DNA of 64,000 bases from contig NC_092561.1 in assembly GCF_037975245.1 (NCBI RefSeq), positions 3,579,001-3,643,000 on the forward strand. The letters run 5' to 3'. Of the stretch, positions 1-12,200 are shown piece by piece (position 1 is the stretch's first letter; every line of letters starts with the position of its first letter). The translations under genes were made by a program, and so were the position numbers. The notes under the pieces are model-generated. The model was not told where the DNA came from. It made no database searches and worked only from the letters and a program-made list of their open reading frames with translations. The stretch is from Apostichopus japonicus. Lineage: Eukaryota; Echinodermata; Holothuroidea; Aspidochirotida; Stichopodidae.

Positions 1-299
1 CTGTTAAACTGCCCCCCTCTGGCACAACCCACCATCTAACCCCCCCTCCCTCCCCCTGCATCGTAGAAATGTTAATCCCTTCATGTGACCCTCTGTGCGA
101 ATACATTTGAAAGCTACTGATAGAGGGAAAAGAAACCAATGATTAGGAAAAACTTTGTAATATATGTTTTTATCAATGTTAAGGTTATCCTGATTATTCC
201 TGAAGATTATCACAATGGAACATAAAAACAGCCTGAAATTTGAATACATACTTTGTAGCATGTTACATGGGACATACCAGGGTGTTATTTTAATCCACA
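1..299. other. Intron sequence, no feature seen
   Basis: Part of the intron 3' of exon 25 of the thioester-protein gene. It begins with C-rich low-complexity sequence; no coding pattern or transposon ends were recognised. Confidence 0.5.
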
Positions 300-3200
300 C
301 ACTAAGGACTTATGTACCATACACACTAATGACTTGTGTATCACACACTAATGACTTACATATCACACTAATGACTATACGGACCACACACTAATGACTT
401 ACATTTCACACACTAATAAGTTACGTACCACACACTAATGACTTACGTATCACACACTAATGACTTATGTACGACATACTTATGACTTACGTACCACACA
501 CTGACTTATGTACCATACACACTAATGACTTATGTATCACACACTTATGACTTACGTATTACACACTTATGACTTACGTACCACACACTAATGACTTATG
601 TACCACACACTAATGACTTACGTACCACACACTGACTTATGTACCATACACACTAATGACTTGTGTATCACACACTAATAACTTACATATCACACTAATG
701 ACTATACGGACCACACACTAATGACTTACATTTCACACACTAATAAGTTACGTACCACACACTAATGACTTACGTATCACACACTAATGACTTATGTACG
801 ACATACTTATGACTTACGTACCACACACTGACTTATGTACCATACACACTAATGACTTATGTATCACACACTTATGACTTACGTATTACACACTTATGAC
901 TTACGTACCACACACTAATGACTTATGTACGACATACTTATGACTTACGTAACACACACTGACTTATGTACCATACACACTAATGACTTGTGTATCACAC
1001 ACTAATAACTTACATATCACACTAATGACTATACGGACCACACACTAATGACTTACATTTCACACACTAATAAGTTACGTACCACACACTAATGACTTAC
1101 GTATCACACACTAATGAATTATGTACGACATACTTATGACTTACGTACCACACACTGACTTATGTACCATACACACTAATGACTTATGTATCACACACTT
1201 ATGACTTACGTATTACACACTTATGACTTACGTACCACACACTAATGACTTATGTACGACATACTTATGACTTACGTACCACACACTGACTTATGTACCA
1301 TACACACTAATGACTTATGTATCACACACTTATGACTTACGTATTACACACTTATGACTTACGTACCACACACTTATGAAGTACAAGCCACACATCATTG
1401 ACTTATGTGCCACACAGAAATGACTCACGTACCACACACTAATGACTCACGTACCATACAGTAATGACCTATGTACCACACACTAATGACTCACGTACTA
1501 CACACTAATGACCTATGTACCACACACTAATGACTCACGTACCACACACTAATGACTTATGTACCACACACTAATGACTTATGTACCACACACTAATGAC
1601 TCACATACAACACAGTAATGACTCACGTACCACACACTAATGACTCATATACCACACACTAATGACTCACGTACCACACAATAATGACTCACGTACCACA
1701 CACTAATGACTTACCATGTACTTCCTTCGCCATCTCTCTGGCCGAATGCACTGTAGGATCCATCATTCAACCTGTACTGAAGTTCTCTCTCATATCCTGT
1801 TAAAGAAAACATAAGCGTAACATTCTATCAGCTAAACCTACTGTATGCACACAAGGTAGTTATCAGCTGGAGGTAACACTTGATTCACTTCGACTATGTT
1901 TCATAAATTCAACATAGCACTTATTTCTTTTCCTTTTTGAGAATGTATATCAAATGCGTACGAATATACGCAAAATTAGGTAAAGATTACTAGATGTACT
2001 AGCTGCAAGGAAGTGTTATTATAGCTAGAAATTAACTATGATAAAAATAACTAAGTGCTGAAGGGGTGTGGGGTGGGACACTGGAGATGGGGTGGTAATC
2101 CAATACCAGAAATGATTAAAAACATGATATTAATTAATTAACAGCAGGAGCAAAGCAATACTGGGGAATAATGAAATGAGACCACTTACCTATCTGCATA
2201 TATTCCTTGGCTTGATTGTACACTTCGGGAAAGTTCACACGTTGATTAGTGTGAACCAAATACATCAGGACGAAGATGTTAGGTGTGAAACCAATCATGT
2301 TCTGTTCCCCACAGCCGGTGGGCATGCGAACGAGGGATCCCAGATTTGTCAGTACCGGGCCAAGAACATTTCCTAAAAGTAAAATAATGATTCCGATAAA
2401 AGGAATGTTCTCATGTTATCTCCACACTCAGGAATGATGTACTACTTTTACATCTCGTAAAGTATTCATCCTCAGCAAGTACCCAACTACTTTAAACTTT
2501 AGCGTCTGAGTACTGCATGATGAGTACCAGTACTTTAACATTTAGGATTACTTTTGAAAAGAAAATTGCCACAAGGACTGACATTATTCAAACTGACAAC
2601 TCCTTGCCAATGGAATCTTAAATGTGACCTCAGCCTCATTATGGCTGGAAATGAAGAAATGATCAATATGATTTTCTTTGCCTGAGATGACACCTAAATT
2701 CAAACTTGTTCTGTCTGTCTAAATTGAGAGAGTAAACATATAAGTATAATTTTAAGAGGCCCCTTTGACTTTCAGAAGGCCCAAACAATTTGTTTTTCCA
2801 GCCTGTGTGGATCCTTCTATTCACCCTGTCCTCCCAGAAATAGAGGTCCACTGACTCCAGGTTGAGAACCATGTGGTTGCTATCCAGAAAAAGGCACAGT
2901 TATGCATGGTAAATGGAGATACCTGTACAGTTATGCATTGTAAAGGGACATACCTGTACAGTTATGCATTGTAAAGGGACATACATGTACAGTTATGCAT
3001 GGTAAAGGGACATACTGTACCTGTAACCTGTACTTTACATGATCCTGTTCCAGGGACAGTATTGAATGGAAATTCAAGAGAGACTTCTTCGAGAAACGAA
3101 CCACCCTCAGCATCTGAAATTATTATAGAAGAGACATTTACTTGATGATATCATGGGGGGGGGGCAGGGTTGGTGGGGGAAGGGGTAAAATCACAAAATT

Positions 3201-6200
3201 TGTAAGGATAATTATTTACACTTTCTCCAACTGGTTTTTTTTAAAACAGCAGTTCAGATTGGAATCTTTATTTGTAGGCTGGATTTTGCCTGCGAACTAC
3301 CTTTTGAGAAAACCGCTTAGTTAGGAGGAAGCTGTGATGTGCGTTGTGTATATATGCAGCCATTAATTCATAAGATCAGTGACAAAACCTCATTCCATTA
3401 CATCAGATATCAAGTGGTTGCTATGGGGAAACCACAGTAGAAGCACCGAGTGACCAACTAGTTGCACTACAGAAAGCGGACTTTAAGTCACCCGTTGCTT
3501 AAAACTAGATGATCCAAACACAACATAAATATAAACCATAATTTCAATCGACTTGTAATATCCAGACTGTACTGCTTTCACCTGTACTGAATTCTTTTAG
3601 TGATGTACAACAATAGGAGTGGTAATGTGATGAAAATTGTGATCAAAATCATTCAAAAAGCAAAAGAGTAGTGAGTTCTCACCATCTGGACAGATCAAGA
3701 AGTTGATTGCCCTTTCAACTTCAGTACCCTCTGCCTTTAAAGAGGAAAGTAAGATACAAAGTCAAAGAAAAAATCTTATAAGAAACAAAAACAAAAATCA
3801 AAATATAACCAATTGATTGAACTAATGTAGCAGAGTGGAGAAATCTGTTTTTAAAATAATTTGATTCGTTCCTTTCCCACCATTGCAATAAATATTTTTA
3901 CCCTATTCCCGGAGACAAAAACGAAATTTTGGTTATCCTGTGTATTGGTATAGCTGCTAACTAGATCTTATGTAGCTCCATTATGTGGATCTCTGAATGT
4001 GCCTTGCTATTCTACATTGATAAAGACTAACTAAATTGCCAAATGCTGCGATGGTATTCTGGTCACCACAAGTTGCAAGGTGTATCGCCTGCTCGCCCAG
4101 TCACTATAATTTTTTTTTTTTACTGTCATGTCCCGCATTTTCGGAGCACTCCCTAGTGTCAGTATGTGCAGTATGAATATCATGTTTCTATCAGATCAAG
4201 GTTGGGAACTGTTCATACTGTCAGTACAAGTGCTTTGAAGCATATATGGGAGACCAGTTTAGAGAGGTATTAGCATTAGGAAATTGTCCCAACTGGCTGG
4301 CCTGATTCCAAGTTAGCTACAGTGTAAACCAACTCATCAATCACTCAATGGAGTAACCATATCAGTCACCGACTATAACAAAGAAGACATTTCTACAAAC
4401 TAGGACACTTATTCACAGTGCCATTTGTTTATGCTTGTACCTCAGAAAATTCATGTTTCTTGAAACATGGTGAAGAAATGTCACAGTATCGAAGTAAGGC
4501 CAAAGTGTTCAGCTATACACACATAACAATAGTTTATCCCTGGTCACAAGCACACACCTTAGTCTGCATCATTCAAACAGATGCTCCTGGGACACTAAAG
4601 TAAGCCATATCTGTGCATTCTCAGTCCCATAGTGTGCTGCCACAATCTGGTGTTTACCAGTTACCTCACATGCAGGACTTGGGTGAAGAGTAGCTTTTGA
4701 GAACATACAGTTTAATGATCCAGCTTTCAAAGCTTCAAAGCAAGTCATGTGCCTTTTAATACCCACTAGTTACACAATTAAACTATCTTAATCAAGTTTG
4801 TTGCAGAAAGTAATCAGTATGCAATACAAACTAGTTTGCCACAAATCTTTAATGTGATGTTAGAAAGTGATAAATGTACAAATTTGAACAAGACTGAGAT
4901 GGATCAATTTCTGGTCAAGAATTATACCACAATACCTAATGAAGACATCACAAATGGAATAAAAACATACCTGTCAATAACGTATAAATACTTAATAAAT
5001 AAAAGTACAGTTTAGAAATAAAGCTCAAGTTCGTCATATATATTTAGTTTGTTCATTTCTTGCATAGATCGGAATGCATTTTCTACGTCTTAAAACAAAA
5101 GGTCTGGAAGATTGGTCACATGTCCCTCGACCTTTATAGTTTGTATCGACACTGCAGATATGATAAGTACTGTACATACCTCAACTAGAACAGTCCTATT
5201 CACTGCATCCCAGACATCTAATAGTTCATCTATACTGTTCCCTGTTTTTCCACACTCTGGTAAATCTTGAGAAGGAGGTATATATTCCCCAAGCGCTATC
5301 AACAAGACAAAGAAAACAAATAAATCGATTGTCATTATTGCTGTTTGCCAGTAGAAAGAACACTACACTTGCATGTATCTTCCAGTAGACCTAAAAACGT
5401 AATTATGAGGTGGTCAAATTGTTATGATCATTATTCCTAACCAAAGTCCCATATCACTGCTTGATATCAGCAAATATTATCAGGCTGCTCTCATATACCT
5501 GTAAATATTATCAAGCTGCTCTCATATATCTGTAAATATTATCAAGCTGCTCTCATGTATCTGTGAATATTATCAAGCTGCTCTCATATATCTGTGAATA
5601 TTATCAAGCTGCTCTCATATATCTGTGAATAGTATCAGACTGCTCTCATATATCTGTGAATATTATCAGGCTGCTCTCATATACCTGTAAATATTATCAG
5701 GCTGCTCTCATATATCTGTAAATATTATCAGGCTGCTCTCATATATCTGTGAATAGTATCAGACTGCTCTCATATATCTGTGAATATTATCAGGCTGCTC
5801 TCATATACCTGTAAATATTATCTGGCTGCTCTCATATACCTGTAAATATTATCAGGCTGAGCTCATATACCTGTAAATATTATCAGGCTGCTCTCATATA
5901 TCTGTATATATTATCAGGCTGCTCTCATATATCTGTATATATTATCAGGCTGCTCTCATATCTCTGTAAATATTATCAAGCTGCTCTCATATATCTGTAA
6001 ATATTATCAAGCTGCTCTCATATACCTGTAAATATTATCAGGCTGCTCTCATATATCTGTGAATATTATCAGGCTGCTCTCATATATCTGTGAATATTAT
6101 CAAGCTGCTCTCATATACCTGTAAATATTATCTGGCTGCTCTCATATACCTGTAAGTATTATCAGGCTGCGCTCTTATATCTGTGAATATTATCAGGCTG

Positions 6201-9200
6201 CTCTCATATACCTGTAAATATTATCTGGCTACTCTCATATACCTGTAAGTATTATCAGGCTGCGCTCTTATATCTGTGAATATTATCAGGCTGCTCTCAT
6301 ATATCTGTAAATATTATCTGGCTACTCTCATATACCTGTAAGTATTATCAGGCTGCGCTCCTATATCTGTGAATATTATCAAGCAGCTCTCATATACCTG
6401 TAAATATTATCTGGCTGCTCTCATATAACTGTAAATATTATCAGGCTGCTCTCATATATCTGTATACATTATCAGGCTGCTCACATATATCTGTATATAT
6501 TGTCAGGCTGCTCTCATATCTCTGTAAATATTATCAAGCTGCTCTCATATATCTGTAAATATTATCAAGCTGCTCTCATATACCTGTAAATATTATCAGG
6601 CTGCTGTCATATCTCTGTAAATATTATCAGGTTGCTTTCATATATCTGTAAATATTATCAAGCTGCTCTCATATATCTGTTAATATTATAATTACAATAA
6701 ACCAATAACTGTAGCATACATGATTGGTGTCTTGACCAATAAACCTATAGCTGTAGCATACATGGCTTACCTATGATTGGTATCTTGCCCAATACTCGTG
6801 GTATTATGCTAAATTCAACAGATCCAGCTTGTCCTCCACACACGCACAGGTATTTGAAGAAATCTTGATCCTGTATGCTAAAGTAGGAAGAAGGCTCAAG
6901 ACGCACGACCACCTTTGGAGGAGAAATACATTTCAACAAAGTGATTATTAATATCTGTAGAAATACATGTAAAAACATGAGCGACCGAGACACTACTTGA
7001 AATATATCAATACAGCAAACTTAAAACTAGTTGAGCTTTATAACATTATTTCATTTTGAGACAAATCAAGTGCTTGAGTTGGTTTTGTTGAAATATCTGG
7101 CAGTATAAGCCTCAACAGATTAATATTAACAAGTGTCGGTCATGTTCCTTACCTGAAGCAGAGTATGGCAAAGGGAAGGTAGCTTTACGTTAATATTTTT
7201 ATACCTGTTTCGGTAGACCGTTTCAAGTGACTGTTTTAAGATTTTAATTATCTGGCTCTACTATGAATTGGAAAAACATGGCCTGCAATGTACCCCCATT
7301 AGTGCATTGAACGGGTAGAAGAATAGACATATGCAACTAGCATAGAAAACAACTGAACTAACAATTTAAGAAAGGTTAATATTGAATGAAAGAGTATTAT
7401 CCATGTTGGTTCACAACCAAAATTAAGAACTTTTACACTGAGATTTTGAACAACCTGGCCAGTTAACAACAGAAACAATTACAATTAACATTAACGAAAG
7501 TAAACAATTTATGCCAACAACGCATGAAACTTCCTAAGCATAATTGGGTCGAAGAATGCACATACCGTGAAGCATTCACTAAGGTAGTTAAACACTGTTA
7601 TCTTCAAGGGAAATTCTTCATCCTGTATGACTGAATAAGGCAACACGGTTGAGATGAAAAACGGTTGGAAAACACGTAAGGATATCGGTTCTGCTATTCC
7701 GATTCCATGTTCAGCAGAGGTGCAGAAGCCTGTCGTGACCCAGTCAGTAATGGAGTGGGGGACGGTGTGACTGACAGTGCTTACCCCTTCTTTGCTAAAT
7801 TAAAATGAGAAATGATGGCAATATGAGGATTTAAGGTCAGACAAATACTGATAAATACTCACTGAAAGTGTAACAAGGTCTGATTAATTAGATTAATACA
7901 CACTTGCGAGAACATGAAGTAACCACAACAGTTTTTGAATGTGTGTTTTTTTAATGTCCGCACTTCTTGCTTACTGTATAATATACTGCCATTTAATTAC
8001 CACAACAGGCCGACTCACATGTTAAATGGTCAAAACTAGAATGTCACATGATCATTCTCCTTTGGTTCATTAACCGTTCACCAATTGAGAATAATTGATG
8101 GGGAATTGTATCGCAAAATGCTAACGTATAAAAAATGGTCAAATTGCTATACAAGTGGGAGATGTAAAGCAGTTTTGTGCACACAGAAACCATTGTATTT
8201 TATAAGGGACAGTTCAGAGACTTCACCAAATTATTCCCTGACAGGGACGCAGCCAGGGGGGGGGGAGCAGGGGGAGAGACTGCTCCCCCTTTTCAGTGTC
8301 GAAAAAAATGTTTACTCGAGTATAATTGTAGTAACATTCAGGCCTACTGATTCAACTACTTACATAGTTTGGCAGATGCAATTAGCTAAATTTAGCCAAT
8401 AGCCTATTACAAGCCTACAGTTGGCCACTGCGTAATAAAATACACATTGCCTACCTAACTGCACTCGATGGAGTGTCACGAACTGTATGCACAACGACGT
8501 CGACAACGTTCGTTCTCATCCTTTCTATGATTCTTCCTAAGTTGTTGCACGAAACGAATGTTATGAGGCTAAGCTAGCAATCGTTCGTGATACACACTTC
8601 CTATAAATAATTATTGCACCGCTAAAACGATATTTATTTTTAGGTCACTGCACATCTGGCTGTCTTACAAAATATGGAAGTTTATATTGTCCATCAGTTA
8701 AGTTCGTCAAATGTATTAAAGTCCAGACATTGGAAAATGTACAAGAACCATCCTGGCTACGTCGCTGTTCCCTGGCCATCCATGATGGTTTAGACTCATA
8801 TAAGAAATATCTTTAATTATTTAAATCCTCCATAAACACAAACCTTCCATGGACCTTTAAATTAACAATAATATCTCTATCTGTATCGACAAAGCTTTCA
8901 AGAACATTTACCATGAAAATGCCAGGCCTCGAAATTTGGGGTTGAGTTACCTGTTGTTCGCCAGTGGCAAAATAAGACATGAATTTGCATCTTTTTGCTT
9001 TCCAGTGTACATCAAGACCATTTTATTTTATAATTATTTGTTTCTTAACAAGTCTCCTTAATCATCGTCATAACTACGTAGTACTGCTCATTTTCAGCAG
9101 ATATTGTTGGGCTGCGATCAGATGTAGCCTGCTGTACAATAACTGATGAGTGTTGTAATTCACAACAGTGCTAGTTAAAAATTGTTTCTAGATTGCAGAC

Positions 9201-12200
9201 CTTCTAAGGCACTTGCAATTTTTTAAGGAAGTTGCTAAAATTGTAAAATTCTAGGCATGCCTGATCATATGACAGACCACCTACTGTGACCCACTAGATA
9301 AAGATCACAGACTACACACTGTGACCCACTACATATAGCCGAAGTTAAGCATATAATATGAAATGAACATACTAACAGACTGTCAAGTAAATGATATAAT
9401 AACAACAACTTACCCTATCGTGGACAAATGCCAAAGCCAAGTGTCAGGGAAATGGGTTCGAAGTTGATAAATAGGACCAGATTTAGGTACTTCAGGTATT
9501 ATGTCAGCCCTATTCACAACATTGAAATCAGGGAGACCACCAGGTCCAGGTACACCTCTTAATCCAGGATTTCCCATCGCTGTAGGAAAGTGTTTGGAGT
9601 GAGGTGTGTATCTCATGTAATAAGTAGGAGTAGATGTTCGAGCTTTGCATCACAATAGAGAAAAAGGGAAAATGAAGAAATAAAACAATTAAAAATCCAG
9701 CAAGACATTACCTGTGGGTGAGATTTCTACTTCTAAAGGGCATAGCTGGTGGTTTTTTGACATCCTCTAATCCGCTCAAATGTATGCTACATTGAATATT
9801 TACACTTGTACCTTTCCATTGATGTATGGCATATTGTATTCATTTCTTTTGGAACTAGGTAAAACGTGATCAAACCTAGCACTTTGGAAAAGGAATTTGA
9901 TCTTTTAGCAAAATTTCCTAAGCGCTCACGCCACTGCAGGTCACCCTGTGACATACATGTGCCGCGTTGGTTGACGAAATAGTTAGATCAAGCTATTCAC
10001 TTGAGCACTAACCGACTACGCTGATAGGACACCCTGTCATACTGTTAATATCAAAATGCAAATAAATTGTGTAAGTACTGTAGGAGGTTACAAAAGCAGC
10101 CACAAAAAACAGCCACAGCCACAGAGACTGACTTCGGTCAGCTTGGGACTTCGGTCAGCTCGCGAGTTCCTGCTTGCAGGAGGATCTAATAAACATACAT
10201 ACATACATACGCACATACATACATACAATTTAGTGATGCACACTAACACGTACGAACGATATGTATTGCAGGTTTGTATATATATTTTACTGATACGGCT
10301 GAAAAGCTTTCGCGTTTTTGAAGATTTGAAACTCGCATCTATGGAAGATGGAATCTATCAGGCACTATTTTTACCGTGGTTTTTCCTTTCCCTTGGGTAT
10401 CTGCTTCTGTAAGAGTTGTGACTTTCTGAGAGCCTTACATTATGGCAGTGAGACTGAGACATACCCAAAGCATTATATTTTGTGGATTCGATTAATATTG
10501 CATCCACTGACTGGAAACTAACTGCAAACACGATTAATTGCAACAACAAATTAATGAATGGTTGAGACGTCGACATATTTCACAAAAGTAAGCCTTTCAA
10601 TTGTGGCAAGATCTGGATATCTTGTGGCACAGTATGTATACCAGCCTATAATAGCAGCGAATTTTACAAAATATGACCAGACGTTTAGCCAGTTTATTAA
10701 GCATACTTTTACTTTGAATTGAAGAATTGCTACCTAAAATGAGTTTTAAAATGTGTGATCAATTCTAACAACCATTTCTTCCTCTTGTAGCTGCATATTT
10801 ATTGGAAGAGTGAAGTTAATAAAAGCTTCACTTTCTTACGAGAAGTACGTGGAAAGTCCATTGTTCTTGTTTCGCATTCTTGGTACACTTCGCACAATGA
10901 TGTCACATGGTGACCTGTACGTTCATGAGCTTTAATGCTTCACGTTTCTGGTCAGTGAGAATCTGCTAACTTTGATATCAAATTTTTCTTATTTACTGTC
11001 TCTTTCAACTACCTTGGAACCACAGTATCGTGTGTGCACTAAACTACTTTTGTATGAGCCTCACAACAACAACAAAAAGAATTTCGCCTCCAGCTTTGCA
11101 TTTTAAAATTACTGATTTCAATTTCTGAAACCTGAATTAACAGCAGGAACAAGGTGACTAAGTTTCTTCCAACTCACATAACCCGATCATAGATAATTAG
11201 AGGTTTGTGGGTGTTATTACCAAAGACTAAACTGTATATACTGTAATCATACATCTAAAACTAAGGACATCTAAAGCTTGGGGACATCTAAAGCTTAGGA
11301 CATCTAAAGCTTATGACATCACAAGCTTAGGTCATATAAAGCTTAGGACATCTAAAGCTTTGCCTAACAACCAGTCACAGAAGTATGTGAACCTAATATA
11401 TGGATTCTGACTGAATCAAATTTTGTCATAACAAAACTGATGAAGAAGGTTTAGCACAAGATGATTATTTTGCCCCAGAAAGTCAATTACCCATTACTCC
11501 TGTATAACATCATTGTGTACTGATTTTTAATAACTTACTTTCTGTGTAAACGTAACATGGACGTGTCTCAATGAAAAGGTTAGACAAAATTTGAACACCT
11601 GAGCTCTGGAACATAGAAAAAGTAAAAGAAATGTGTAAGGCATAAACTGACTGGATATAAAAAAAAAAGAATGATCAAAAAAATCTGCAGAAACGCTTAT
11701 AAAATAGCATCTCGTCATTATTGGTATTACCTGAAGGGTGTTGTAGATTTTATGTAGAGGCAGGGATTATGAAGAAAGTGATATTCAAATACTGCTGTTT
11801 GTCGTAACCAGTGGGTGTGCTGGCAGGACCTCACAGGGTGAGATTCTTATCTATTGGCCCACAAATGCCTTGAAAGAGTTAACCCTACACTGGACACTTC
11901 ACCTAAGGGAGCTCTTACGCTAGGATCCAGATCTGATCTCGAGATCTGAAGTATGTACTTCTCAACTATCAAACAAAATCACATTTCCTACTATCGTGGG
12001 TTCTTTCTGTGGAGTACGTCCTTTTGGGGTAATTCTTTGTGCTTCACTGATCTTACTGCTGTGCTGCCAACAAACATTATATACTCAGCATATAATAGGC
12101 TGTCGGCCTAGCCTAGTACATGCATGTTCTGTAGCAATTACCGATCTTCTGTGTTATATGAGGGTTTACTTCTGTAAAGGTATTTAAGTTGTTATTGATG

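Noticed and set aside
300..1713. Regularly spaced repeats resembling a CRISPR array
   Set aside because: Units are directly tandem with no unique spacers, and the window is eukaryotic.
8244..8283. Third hAT-like element starting cagggacgcagccagg
   Set aside because: Only one end resembles the elements at 26830 and 46214; no matching right end or 8-bp duplication was found.
10056..10412. 118-residue plus-strand ORF
   Set aside because: It runs through the SINE tail and its CATA repeat and overlaps exon 17 on the opposite strand; no family resemblance.
11539..11597. Alternative acceptor for exon 16 at the AG before gtgttcaaa
   Set aside because: It yields an open frame (VFKFCLTF...) unlike the family, while the upstream acceptor gives [11 protein letters not shown], which fits.
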